Origin: Pirellulaceae bacterium
Lineage (GTDB): Bacteria > Planctomycetota > Planctomycetia > Pirellulales > Pirellulaceae
Assembly (NCBI GenBank): GCA_013002105.1
Contig: JABDKS010000885.1
Coordinates: 1-9,391, forward strand
Reading direction: 5' to 3'
DNA: 9,391 bases
This document shows positions 1 through 8,268 of this stretch, piece after piece. Below the pieces are notes generated by a model. It had not been told where the DNA came from. It saw only the letters and a program-made list of their open reading frames with translations, and ran no database searches. Position 1 is the stretch's first letter. Each line of letters begins with the position of its first letter. A program made the translations under genes and the position numbers.

Positions 1-7
1 CGCTCAT
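1..7 (-). CDS. Start of the next rnf operon gene, probably rnfG (partial)
   Basis: Only the ATG at 7-5, an AGC codon and one further base are inside the window. The start is supported in two ways. The ATG overlaps the rnfD stop as ATGA, the same junction as rnfC/rnfD. A strong Shine-Dalgarno GAGGAG lies 7 nt upstream. In rnf operons the gene after rnfD is normally rnfG, which encodes the periplasm-facing subunit with covalently bound FMN, so rnfG is the expected identity. The protein itself cannot be seen, and no gene symbol is claimed. Confidence 0.55.
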
Positions 8-1023
8 ACCGCGTCTCCTCGCTCAGCGGTTCCGTAGACCCGTGGCTGAATCCAGTTATCGATATGAGGCGATACCGCATTACCGATCAGGATCGCATAC
101 ATAACGCCTTCTGGCATTCCACCCCAAACACGAATCAACACCACCAACAAGCCGATCAGGACGCCGTAGAGCACGCGACCAAGAGGGGTGATCGGGGAGG
201 CAACCATGTCGGTGGCCATGAAGACCGCGCCCAACATCAAGCCGCCTGAGAACAACATAAAGAGCGGCCCGGCGTAGCGGTCAGGATCAACGGTCCGCAG
301 AACCAAACTACAAAGAGCAACGGTTGCGAGAATAGCAACCGGGGTGCGCCAGCTCATCATCCGACGCGCCACCAGATAAACTCCGCCCAACAGTATCAGC
401 AGCGTGGATGTTTCGCCGATCGATCCCCCGACCGATCCCAGGAACAAGTCAGCGGTATCGGTGGGAACTTGATCGAACTTCCATTTGGCCAGTGGGGTCG
501 CGGATGAAATCCCGTCGTACTGCGGCTTGGTCAGTGGCAAGGCAAGTGTCGATGATGGTAGCGTGGCGAAATGATGCGGCGAGTCAGGCCAGCGGGTCAT
601 CGCCGCTGGAAAGGCCGCCTGCAGAATCGCACGTCCGATCAAAGCCGGATTGAACGGGTTGCAGCCCAGGCCGCCGAACAGAAACTTCCCGGTACCCACT
701 GCGATCACTCCACCGGCTACGACCATCCAGAGCGGCAGACTGGGTGGCAGGATCAAGCCGTAGAGCAGGCCGGTAATGACGACCGACCAGTCACCCACCG
801 TGGTCGATCGTCCATTGAATCGACACAACAGATGTTCCGTGATCAGGCACGACGCCACGGCCGTCGACAGTACCAGCAGGGCGGCCAACCCAAACGCATA
901 CACCGCGTAAGCAGATACCGGCAGTAGCGCAAGCACGACGTTGAACATGATCGAGTCAACGCTTGCCGCGGAATCGATGTGTGGCGAGCTGTGAATCGTC
1001 AGCGTCTTGGACAACTGCGTCAT
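4..1023 (-). CDS. rnfD: RnfD, membrane subunit of the ion-translocating ferredoxin:NAD+ oxidoreductase
   Basis: Integral membrane subunit of the Rnf complex (NqrB/RnfD family), which carries flavin and takes part in coupling electron flow to ion transport across the inner membrane. The 339-residue protein is hydrophobic throughout, with many membrane-spanning stretches (about 25-65, 78-118, 204-245 and 252-318). Family motifs are GGLGCNPFNPALIGRA at about 117-131 and TDMVASPITPLGRVLYG at 271-287. DGISSAT at 170-176 matches the covalent FMN-attachment region, with Thr176 the likely flavin site. The family form is nearer SGAT, so the second Ser in place of Gly is unusual. The open frame runs further upstream, but the ATG at 1023 is preferred: it overlaps the rnfC stop as ATGA, has GGAGG 8 nt upstream, and gives the usual family length. 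ApbE flavin transferase, needed to attach FMN, is not in this window. Confidence 0.95.
   Translation of the reverse strand: MTQLSKTLTIHSSPHIDSAASVDSIMFNVVLALLPVSAYAVYAFGLAALLVLSTAVASCLITEHLLCRFNGRSTTVGDWSVVITGLLYGLILPPSLPLWMVVAGGVIAVGTGKFLFGGLGCNPFNPALIGRAILQAAFPAAMTRWPDSPHHFATLPSSTLALPLTKPQYDGISSATPLAKWKFDQVPTDTADLFLGSVGGSIGETSTLLILLGGVYLVARRMMSWRTPVAILATVALCSLVLRTVDPDRYAGPLFMLFSGGLMLGAVFMATDMVASPITPLGRVLYGVLIGLLVVLIRVWGGMPEGVMYAILIGNAVSPHIDNWIQPRVYGTAERGDAV
15..20 (-). promoter_or_regulatory. Ribosome binding site for the gene starting at 7
   Basis: On the minus strand this reads GAGGAG, 7 nt before an ATG that overlaps the rnfD stop codon. It lies inside the end of rnfD and is the main evidence that a further gene begins at the window edge. 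Confidence 0.6.
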
Positions 1024-2363
1024 GGCGTCGTCCTCCCCGCTTTGCGAACGGCAGCCTTGGCAATGCGAAAGTGCTGGACCAATGGAATGTGCGACGGGCA
1101 AACGAACGTGCAGCAGCCGCACTCGAAGCAATCCATCAGGTGGTAGTCGCCCGCCATAGACTGATGTCTGCCATGCGCCGCCAAGCGTCCCAATTTTGCA
1201 GGGTTCAAAAAGACCGGACACGCATCAACGCAATAGCCACAGTGAATGCAGGGAAATTGTTTCTGTGTACTGATTCGACCGGTTTCGCGCTGCGTCAACG
1301 CGATCACGCCGGTGGAGCCCTTGGTGATCGGGATGTCCAGGCTCGACGCCGCGCTGCCCATCATCGGACCGCCCATCACAACCGCAGAAATATCCTCCTC
1401 GGTGCCGACAAAATCCAAAATGAATCGCAGCGTGGTGCCGATTGGGATTCGGTAGTTCCCTTTTTTCTTGATCGCCGGTCCGCCCACCGTGATGACACGT
1501 TCTTGCAGACCCATCCCACGCGGCAGCAGTTTGCCAAGCTCAGCGGTCGTACCAACGTTGACGCAAATCGCATGAACGTCGACCGGCAGTCCGCCAGAGG
1601 GAATCTCGCGTTCAAGCAAGGCCGTGATTAGCATTTTCTCTGCCCCCTGCGGATACTTTACCGGCAACACTTCAACCGTGATCGCAGCGCCAGCGGGGAT
1701 CGAAGCGCGCAGGGTTTCGGCAGCATCAGGCTTGTTTGCCTCGACAGCAATGATCGTCCGCTCGGCACCGGTGGCACACATCAAGTAGGCGATTCCCGAC
1801 ATGACATCGTCGGCATGTTCGAGCATCACCCGATGGTCCGTCGTCAGGTACGGTTCACATTCGGCCCCGTTGATCACTAACGTGTCGACATGTTTTCCAA
1901 CAGGAATTTTCAACTTGGCATGTGTTGGAAAACCGGCACCGCCAAGCCCCACCACGCCGGCTGCCTGAATCGCGTCGATGATCTGCTCGCGAGAGGCAGA
2001 GCCAACGTGCAATGGAGTCCCCTCAGCTACTTCTTGCGTCGACGCAGGATAGGGTTCCAAAAAAAAGCTGGGTTCCATTTTGCCGTTGATCGCTGGCGAT
2101 GGAGCGATGCAGCGAATGACGCCCGATGCGGGAGCGTGAATTGCCACGGACATGAATCCATCAGGATCTGCGATCCGTTGACCGCGACTCACTTCGTCGC
2201 CTTCGCCGACGATCGGCACAGCCGGATTGCCGATGTGCTGAGAAAGTGGAACGATTAGCAGCGGCGCGAACGGGAATTGATGAATGGCCAACCCACGTGT
2301 TTCATGCTTCGATTCCGGAGGATGAATGCCATGCGCAAAAGTCTTACCGCCAAAGAGATTCAT
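1020..2363 (-). CDS. rnfC: RnfC, NADH/FMN- and iron-sulfur-binding subunit of the Rnf complex
   Basis: Peripheral cytoplasmic subunit of Rnf that carries the site for NAD(H), with FMN and two [4Fe-4S] clusters. The 447-residue protein has the family N-terminus (KTFAHGIHPPESK, 7-19) and a biotinyl/barrel-sandwich-like segment around 45-95. The nucleotide-binding glycine loop GLGGAGFPTHAKL is at 139-151 and INGAECEPYL at 164-173. Two ferredoxin motifs follow: Cys372/375/378/382 and Cys412/415/418/422. Size and order are normal for a short RnfC without the long C-terminal repeats of the enterobacterial protein. A GTG 45 nt upstream is in frame but would overlap the PFOR gene and add residues not seen in the family, so the ATG at 2363 is chosen. 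Its Shine-Dalgarno is weak (GAGA). The gene begins 11 nt after the PFOR stop and its own stop overlaps rnfD, so it is almost certainly co-transcribed and possibly translationally coupled. Confidence 0.96.
   Translation of the reverse strand: MNLFGGKTFAHGIHPPESKHETRGLAIHQFPFAPLLIVPLSQHIGNPAVPIVGEGDEVSRGQRIADPDGFMSVAIHAPASGVIRCIAPSPAINGKMEPSFFLEPYPASTQEVAEGTPLHVGSASREQIIDAIQAAGVVGLGGAGFPTHAKLKIPVGKHVDTLVINGAECEPYLTTDHRVMLEHADDVMSGIAYLMCATGAERTIIAVEANKPDAAETLRASIPAGAAITVEVLPVKYPQGAEKMLITALLEREIPSGGLPVDVHAICVNVGTTAELGKLLPRGMGLQERVITVGGPAIKKKGNYRIPIGTTLRFILDFVGTEEDISAVVMGGPMMGSAASSLDIPITKGSTGVIALTQRETGRISTQKQFPCIHCGYCVDACPVFLNPAKLGRLAAHGRHQSMAGDYHLMDCFECGCCTFVCPSHIPLVQHFRIAKAAVRKAGRTTP
1032..1036 (-). 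promoter_or_regulatory. Ribosome binding site that fixes the rnfD start
   Basis: The minus strand reads GGAGG here, 8 nt before the ATG at 1023, inside the last codons of rnfC. It selects this ATG over the longer in-frame extension, which would overlap rnfC by about 200 nt. Confidence 0.65.
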
Positions 2364-2374
2364 CGCCGTGTTTC

Positions 2375-5300
2375 TCACTGGTTGTACTTCTGGGCACGAG
2401 TGATCCACTTGTCGATGTCTTTTTCACTGCGGTCCTTGGGTAACCCCGGGTGAATGATCTGGGCCGTGCATCGTTCGGCTGCTTTGACGAGATCCTTGTA
2501 GGGCCCACCTTGCGGATCTTGGATGACTGCTTTTTTCTTCTCGTTGTATTGAAAGATGTTTGGATTCAGGCGAACGCATTCGTCGCACGAAGTGCACTGC
2601 GGCGTGTCGATCCATGGCGCCATGTACTCGCCCGCCGACACAACGGCATCGTTGCCTTGGCCGCCAGCAGATTCGGCTTCCGCAATGGGTGACGTTGTCA
2701 TGCTTTGGCCGCTGACCAACTGCACGATCCCCGTCGCAATTCGGTTCGTCATTTCACGGCGTACGTCAGCCTCGATCTCCCCACGATCCAGCGTTTTTTC
2801 GCCGACGCGCGCGATCGCTCGCAACATGGTCCAGAAATCCCGGCGATCTTCGCAGGACTGGACGATCGGCAGGGCCACCAACAATCGCATCAGTTGCTGC
2901 TCGCCGTTGACACTCCAAATAAACGGAAATCGGTCTTCGCGTTCATCCTCGGATAGCTCAAGGAAATCAGCGAGCGGGACCATCTTGTCGTTCCACGTCT
3001 CGGGCGGGGCGACACGGAAATGTTTGCGAAACCGAATCTCAGTGGCAGCGAAGTCGGCGAACGTCATCGGCAACTCCATCATTTTATGACGTCCGTTCTC
3101 GGTGTACTTCAGTTCATAAGTGGGCCAATCCTGTTCGATGGCTGGATTGCCTTCCAAGTCAAAGCACTCTTCCGGGCGGTTGCCGAGATCGGGGTTGTAG
3201 CGGAACAGCGGATAGGCGCGCGACTCGACCGCCAGCTTCGCCTGGTTCGCGCTCATGTCATCACCGATGCCGTGTTCGGGCTGGCAAGACGTGTACAGAT
3301 TGAAAAGCGCCGGACGTCGCGTCCTGAGCCCCTCAATAAAGCCTTCGATCAAGTGATTCGGATGGGCAATCGTGCCTTGCATCACGTAGGTCGTGCGATG
3401 CGCCATACCGATCAACCCAATTTCCTTGCGAACCTCCTGCTTGCCTTGAATCGACCTACCATGTTGTGCCATGTCGGAAACTTGACCAAAGAATCCGGAC
3501 GTGCAAGCCTGGCCACCGGTGTTGGAATAGACCTGTGTGTCCAGGACAAGCACCTTGATCGGTTTGCCGGACATCATGGCACGTGAAAGATTCTGAAAGC
3601 CGATGTCGTACATCGCGCCATCGCCGCCAATGGCGACCACGGGCGGACAGAGTTCCCATTCCTCGTCGCTAAAATGCCGCCAATTGAAGTAGGTCAACGA
3701 TTCATCTTCCTGGCCGACTTCGTTGCTACCAGAGACCTCGTGCCGGGCCATGCGAATTGCCTTGAAACCATCAGCCATCTTGCTCATGTGGCCTTCGAAA
3801 ACACCCATCGCCATCGACGCGGCATCTTGGAACAAATGGTTCGCCCAAGGAAACGGATAGGGGTTGAAGGGGTAGGTACTGCCCCACACCGACGAGCAAC
3901 CAGTTGAGTTCAGGATTCCTGCGCTGGCACGCCCGCGACCGGTGGTGCCAGCGACATACTTCCACTTGAGATTCTTGAGCTGTGCCAACAAACCCGTAAC
4001 GCGGCGGAGCCAATGTTGGTCGATCGGCTCCCCGCCACGCTGCTGCTCGACTCGCTGGGCGATTCTGGCTAGCGTTACATCCTGACTGCCGATGTCGTCA
4101 ATGATGTTCGAGATCGTCGCCGGATCGGCGACGTCGATTTCATGCACCAGCTTATGCTGGATGTGTGCTTCAAGTCTCTCGATCAATTCGGTCAGTGAAG
4201 CAACGTGCCGCTCGATGCGCGGTTGCATCAGGGCTTCGACGGTCGCCGTGAACAAATGAATCACGCTCTTTTCGCCACAACCCAAACAGGCACCATCGCC
4301 GCTGGCTAGCGAAGAATAGTTCCGCTTGTCTAACAAGAGCGTTTCTAATGCACCGATGCCCTGGTCGATGTCTTGGACGCGAATGTACTTCGGTGGCGTG
4401 GTGGGAAGATCTTGCCAAACGTCCCAGTTTCGACGCAGCGTTTGTAAAGACTCGTCTGTTTGCGTCACCGGCCTCAGTGCGTCGTCATCACAAACCTGAA
4501 CACACTCCATGCATCCTTTGCAGGTGTTTGGGTTCACCGTGATGCTAAGCAATCCTCCTTGGCCCGGGGACTCTTTCTCCTTGACCGTGTAGTAGGGACG
4601 CGACAGCGCAAACTGAAAGTCGCCGAGTTCCTCGCGAAATAGCTGTAGCTCGTGCTTGAGTTCATCCCGAGCAGCGTTCTCCAATTTGCTGTCGCGAAGT
4701 GTTTTGGTGATTGCTTCTTGCAGCATACCGGAAACATTGTCGTTCTCGCTCGCATCAGAAAGTATGGACCGCAAGTGACGCTCGACGTCCCGCACCGATT
4801 TGGGTAGATGTTTTAATGTGACTTTGTGTTTGCGAATCCGATTGACGATCGTGTCGAACACTTGGATTACTTCGTTGACCAGTCCAGGGATCGCGGTATC
4901 CGGACAAACCGTGTAGCAGCGTCCGCAGGCAGTGCAGTTTTCGGCGACCCAGAGTGGATGTTGAAAGCGAATACCGCTCATGTCTCGCAGCAAAGTCGTC
5001 ACGGCCGGCATCGTTCCCAAACCACTAAATGGATCGGTGGTTGTATCGTTCCCCATGCCGCGCGCGTAAAAGCTGGCCGTCTGTTCCCAGAAGCGATGAA
5101 TGTCCGACCGAGGCGATTCGCTTGGAGGTTGTCTTTTCAGCAGGATCGGAAGCGCCGGCTCCCGCGTCGCTCCGTTGCTGCTTGGCGATGCTTCCTCCAG
5201 GGAACCGTAGGGCAACGGTTTGACTTCGTCGAATCCGCGTTTGACGACCGCCATGTTCTCGTTCACGACACGCGCACCCTTGCCACCAAACTTGTGCTGA

Positions 5301-7321
5301 AGCTGAGTGCGAATTGCTTCGAGCAAACGTGACTGCGAGAAACCAGCCTTTTCAGCGACAGGGGATGCGGAAAAGAATGCGCCTTGAAACGCGATGCCTT
5401 GCATTCGTAGTTGCAGGTCGGGATCACTTGCTACTTCCCGAGCAATCTTGAAGGCGTCCAAGTAAAAGAGTTTGATTTTGTGGTCGACGATGATCCGCCG
5501 GTAGGGCTCGGGGATGCTGCTCCAGACAGCATCGGCGGACGTTTTGTCGCTTTGAATGATGAAGACGCCTTTTTCCTTCAGTCCCGCCAATGCGTTGGTG
5601 TGATGAAAGACGTTGGGGTCGGGTGATAGCACCACGTCGACATAAAAGTACTCGCTATTGACTCGAATGGGCTCCGGCGCCGCCGACAGGTAATAGGTCG
5701 TGGGTTGCCCCTTTTTTTCCGAACCGTATTTCGGGTTGGCCTTGATGTGAAAGCCAAGCAAGTCATACAGCGTCATCGCGAGATTTTTGCCCGTTGTAAT
5801 GGCGCCCCAACCACCCACAGAGTGCAATCGCACCGTGATGCTGCTGGCTGGCATCAGATTTGGATTCTCCGAACCCCGGATGGCAAGCTGCCGAATGTTT
5901 GGATACTTGTCTTCGATGTTCTCCTGATGGATGCGATGCTTCGGGCTGACTGGGTTGTCACGCAGAAAGTCGATCGACAAGTAAAAGAACTTCCGGCGGG
6001 CAGCATCGGGAAGCATGTTCTCGATCGCCGCGACGATTCCTTCGGGTTGCAAGTCTCGGCTGCCCATTCCGAAGGAACCCGAATACAGAGCAGGAGCGTC
6101 AGCGACGGATCGATAGGTTTCCAGATTCGGGAAGACCGGGTTCGCTGCATCGCGACCGTTCTCCAACGCACGGCTCATCGTCGCGCGAACCTCCCGCATC
6201 AACGGCAGATCGACGGCAAGAGGCTGATCAAGTCGCTCAAGGATCGCGACACGTTGTTTGCCTTTGAGCAGACGGCTGAGCAAGTCGGCCGGGAAAGGTC
6301 GAAACATCACGAGATTGACCACGCCCACCTTGATACCGCGGCTTTCTCGTAGGTAGTCGGCAACCGCTTCGGCCGTCGGAATCAAGCTTCCCTGGCCGAG
6401 AATCAAATAGTCGGCGTCATCGGCTCGGTAGGTCATCACGCGCTGGTAACGTCGGCCCGTCAGCTCAAAGAAACGATCAAAGGCTTGTTCAGTTAGCTCG
6501 GGCAGATGATCGAAGAAATACGGACGCTGGGCCGCGACACTCTGCATGTACGAGTCTTGGTTTTGAACCGTCCCAGTCATCACCGGATTGTCGACATCCC
6601 AGACTTCGGGGATGCGTCGTCGCGTTTCACCGTAGATGATCCGCTGGGCGGGTGTCGGCGTCTGGATCGTGTCGCTGGGATGACCGAGAAATTCTCGGAT
6701 AAGTTCGCGTTCGGGAACCTGAATCGACTCGATCAAGTGTGTCGTTAAGAACCCGTCCTGTGCGATAACGCCCGGTGTTAGCGCCAGTTCGGCGATTCGG
6801 TGCGTGATGATGTTTAAATCGGCGACGGACTGTGCGTCCTTTGCGAACATTTGAAAGAAACCAGTGTCGTCCATGCAGTGATAATCATCATGACCCGCAT
6901 GCACATTGAGCGTGGCTTTGGTCATCGCCCGCGCACCGATGTTCAACACGTACGTCAAACGCTTGCCAACCGCCGCGTAGAGCGACTCGTGCATGTAGGC
7001 GATACCTTGACCGGACGAGAAATTGCTGGCCCGCAGCCCGGTCATGGAGAGCCCGGCGGTGACCGCCGCGGCAGCGTGCTCGCCCTCGGGTTCGATGAAA
7101 ATCAACGGGCGGCCGGAGATATTCAGGTGTCCGCTGGCCGCTGCCTGAGCCCAGTACTCTCCCATCTGCGTCGAGGGCGTGATCGGATAGGCCCCTGCCG
7201 CATCACTCCCTTCGCGCTCACACATCGCCACGGCGGTGTTACCGTCCACCGCCATGCGTGTGCCCGGGTACTTGAATTGAGCGACTGGTTTGGTCATGGC
7301 GATGTTTGGTCGTAAAGACAT
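2375..7321 (-). CDS. Oversized NifJ/PFOR-like 2-oxoacid:ferredoxin oxidoreductase
   Basis: Predicted to oxidise pyruvate or another 2-oxoacid with CoA to an acyl-CoA and CO2, using thiamine diphosphate and passing electrons to ferredoxin-type carriers. Length is 1648 residues against about 1200 for NifJ. Order: TPP pyrimidine domain (about 23-240, YPITPS at 45-50), transketolase-C-like domain II (303-440), gamma domain (492-700), ferredoxin domain (Cys796/799/802/806 and Cys934/937/940/944), TPP-pyrophosphate domain (GDG 1233-1235, YSNTGGQ 1265-1271) and a C-terminal single-cluster ferredoxin (Cys1576/1579/1582, Cys1618). Proximal cluster ligands are Cys1012, 1015, 1142 and 1346. Extra segments lie at about 815-925, 1031-1120 and 1380-1570. 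Some NifJ substrate-loop residues differ, so the substrate is uncertain. The ATG at 7321 is preferred for its adjacent GGAAAGA; ATG 7297 is possible. Position between rnfB and rnfC suggests that it feeds Rnf. Confidence 0.92.
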   Translation of the reverse strand: MSLRPNIAMTKPVAQFKYPGTRMAVDGNTAVAMCEREGSDAAGAYPITPSTQMGEYWAQAAASGHLNISGRPLIFIEPEGEHAAAAVTAGLSMTGLRASNFSSGQGIAYMHESLYAAVGKRLTYVLNIGARAMTKATLNVHAGHDDYHCMDDTGFFQMFAKDAQSVADLNIITHRIAELALTPGVIAQDGFLTTHLIESIQVPERELIREFLGHPSDTIQTPTPAQRIIYGETRRRIPEVWDVDNPVMTGTVQNQDSYMQSVAAQRPYFFDHLPELTEQAFDRFFELTGRRYQRVMTYRADDADYLILGQGSLIPTAEAVADYLRESRGIKVGVVNLVMFRPFPADLLSRLLKGKQRVAILERLDQPLAVDLPLMREVRATMSRALENGRDAANPVFPNLETYRSVADAPALYSGSFGMGSRDLQPEGIVAAIENMLPDAARRKFFYLSIDFLRDNPVSPKHRIHQENIEDKYPNIRQLAIRGSENPNLMPASSITVRLHSVGGWGAITTGKNLAMTLYDLLGFHIKANPKYGSEKKGQPTTYYLSAAPEPIRVNSEYFYVDVVLSPDPNVFHHTNALAGLKEKGVFIIQSDKTSADAVWSSIPEPYRRIIVDHKIKLFYLDAFKIAREVASDPDLQLRMQGIAFQGAFFSASPVAEKAGFSQSRLLEAIRTQLQHKFGGKGARVVNENMAVVKRGFDEVKPLPYGSLEEASPSSNGATREPALPILLKRQPPSESPRSDIHRFWEQTASFYARGMGNDTTTDPFSGLGTMPAVTTLLRDMSGIRFQHPLWVAENCTACGRCYTVCPDTAIPGLVNEVIQVFDTIVNRIRKHKVTLKHLPKSVRDVERHLRSILSDASENDNVSGMLQEAITKTLRDSKLENAARDELKHELQLFREELGDFQFALSRPYYTVKEKESPGQGGLLSITVNPNTCKGCMECVQVCDDDALRPVTQTDESLQTLRRNWDVWQDLPTTPPKYIRVQDIDQGIGALETLLLDKRNYSSLASGDGACLGCGEKSVIHLFTATVEALMQPRIERHVASLTELIERLEAHIQHKLVHEIDVADPATISNIIDDIGSQDVTLARIAQRVEQQRGGEPIDQHWLRRVTGLLAQLKNLKWKYVAGTTGRGRASAGILNSTGCSSVWGSTYPFNPYPFPWANHLFQDAASMAMGVFEGHMSKMADGFKAIRMARHEVSGSNEVGQEDESLTYFNWRHFSDEEWELCPPVVAIGGDGAMYDIGFQNLSRAMMSGKPIKVLVLDTQVYSNTGGQACTSGFFGQVSDMAQHGRSIQGKQEVRKEIGLIGMAHRTTYVMQGTIAHPNHLIEGFIEGLRTRRPALFNLYTSCQPEHGIGDDMSANQAKLAVESRAYPLFRYNPDLGNRPEECFDLEGNPAIEQDWPTYELKYTENGRHKMMELPMTFADFAATEIRFRKHFRVAPPETWNDKMVPLADFLELSEDEREDRFPFIWSVNGEQQLMRLLVALPIVQSCEDRRDFWTMLRAIARVGEKTLDRGEIEADVRREMTNRIATGIVQLVSGQSMTTSPIAEAESAGGQGNDAVVSAGEYMAPWIDTPQCTSCDECVRLNPNIFQYNEKKKAVIQDPQGGPYKDLVKAAERCTAQIIHPGLPKDRSEKDIDKWITRAQKYNQ

Positions 7322-7383
7322 TCTTTCCAATGCGTTGAAATGGCAGTGAGCCGCAAAGCTTGTGCCCAAATCGCACACTTCCC

Positions 7384-8256
7384 TCAAGAGGACGCGTCGT
7401 GCATCTCGCCTTTGCGAACGATCTTTCTGGCTGCCTGCCCTTTCACAGCGCCCGCGTCCTTGTCGAGCCAGACGATTGCGCCGGTTGGGCAACGTTGTGT
7501 CGGCTCGGCCGTGAGCGGGCCGTGGCGGTAGTTGACCACCGGCAGGCTATTCTTCATCGTGATTTGATCCGGCGCGTCCATCGCGCAACGCCCGCATCCG
7601 GTACAGGCCACTTCGCAATCCGCCAGAATGTCGTCACCTTCGGCCAACGAGGAACAGGCCACCCAGAGGCGATCGCTGACCGCATGTAACGAGAACAGGT
7701 CCTTCGGACACGCGTCGACACAATCACCGCAGGCGGTGCAACGGTCCTCGGCCACGACCGGAAGCTGATGTTGATCCATTTCGATGGCATCAAAATCGCA
7801 CGCCAGCTCGCAATCGGCTAACCCCAGACATCCCCAGAAACACGCTTTGCCACCGCCTGCGACCAACGCAGCAGCCGCACACGACTCGAGTCCCTCGTAG
7901 TGGGCGCGATTTCGAGCGACATTGTTTCCCCCCGCGCAAGCCAAACGGGCGACTCGACTCTCTTCAGCTCCGACGTCGATCCCCAGATACGACGCGATCC
8001 GAGTATGTTCCGCTGGCGTGCTGACCGTACACTTCACAGGCAATACCTCGCCGGTCACGAGCGCCTCTGCAAAGGCGCGGCACCCTGGATAGCCGCAAGC
8101 CCCACAGTTCGTGTGGGGCAACATCCGTTCGACATTGCCAATGCGCGGGTCCACCTCGACGTGCAGCCAGCGATTTGCGATCACAAGCAGCGTGGCCAAG
8201 ACGATCGTCAGTGCCCCGATCGTCGCGACAGCACTCAAGGCAAGCATCATATTCAC
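7384..8256 (-). CDS. rnfB: RnfB, ferredoxin-accepting multi-cluster subunit of the Rnf complex
   Basis: Membrane-anchored iron-sulfur subunit that takes electrons from reduced ferredoxin into Rnf. The 290-residue protein has one N-terminal membrane helix (about 4-27), then the 4Fe-4S domain Cys51/54/59/76. The long-form central region follows, with Cys107, 126, 139, 143, 149 and 153 (GCLGLADCELAC at 142-153). A ferredoxin motif is at Cys173/176/179/183, then Cys201 and Cys214, and a final motif Cys218/221/224 with a distant Cys256. The usual fourth Cys of that final motif is Ala228, and the Cys triplet normally preceding CPTGAI is absent, so this end probably holds one cluster instead of two. 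The protein has 20 cysteines in all, enough for five [4Fe-4S] clusters. Start: GTG at 8256 is preferred because GAGG sits 8 nt upstream; ATGs at 8250 and 8247 are alternatives. First gene of the minus-strand operon. Confidence 0.95.
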   Translation of the reverse strand: MNMMLALSAVATIGALTIVLATLLVIANRWLHVEVDPRIGNVERMLPHTNCGACGYPGCRAFAEALVTGEVLPVKCTVSTPAEHTRIASYLGIDVGAEESRVARLACAGGNNVARNRAHYEGLESCAAAALVAGGGKACFWGCLGLADCELACDFDAIEMDQHQLPVVAEDRCTACGDCVDACPKDLFSLHAVSDRLWVACSSLAEGDDILADCEVACTGCGRCAMDAPDQITMKNSLPVVNYRHGPLTAEPTQRCPTGAIVWLDKDAGAVKGQAARKIVRKGEMHDASS

Positions 8257-8264
8257 GCCGCGAG

Positions 8265-8268
8265 CCTC
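8265..8268 (-). promoter_or_regulatory. Ribosome binding site that favours the GTG start of rnfB
   Basis: The minus strand reads GAGG 8 nt before GTG 8256 but 14 nt before ATG 8250, so spacing favours the GTG. The same bases can form a short 4-bp hairpin (GCGA-GGC-TCGC), too weak to call a regulator. Confidence 0.5.

Noticed and set aside
963..1631. Long plus-strand open frame of 222 codons opposite rnfC/rnfD
   Set aside because: It lies antisense to well-supported rnfC and rnfD, shows no recognisable family or domain, and is rich in Arg/Ala/His as expected from the reverse of GC-rich coding sequence.
5705..6352. Plus-strand open frame of 215 codons within the PFOR gene
   Set aside because: Antisense to conserved PFOR domains, with no recognisable motif or ribosome binding site; it is a shadow of the real gene.
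7322..7492. PFOR reading frame continues open upstream into rnfB, suggesting a longer PFOR or fusion
   Set aside because: The upstream residues are Arg-rich with no similarity to the PFOR N-terminus, overlap the rnfB tail antisense to nothing but in another frame of the same strand, and the family fold starts just after ATG 7321/7297.
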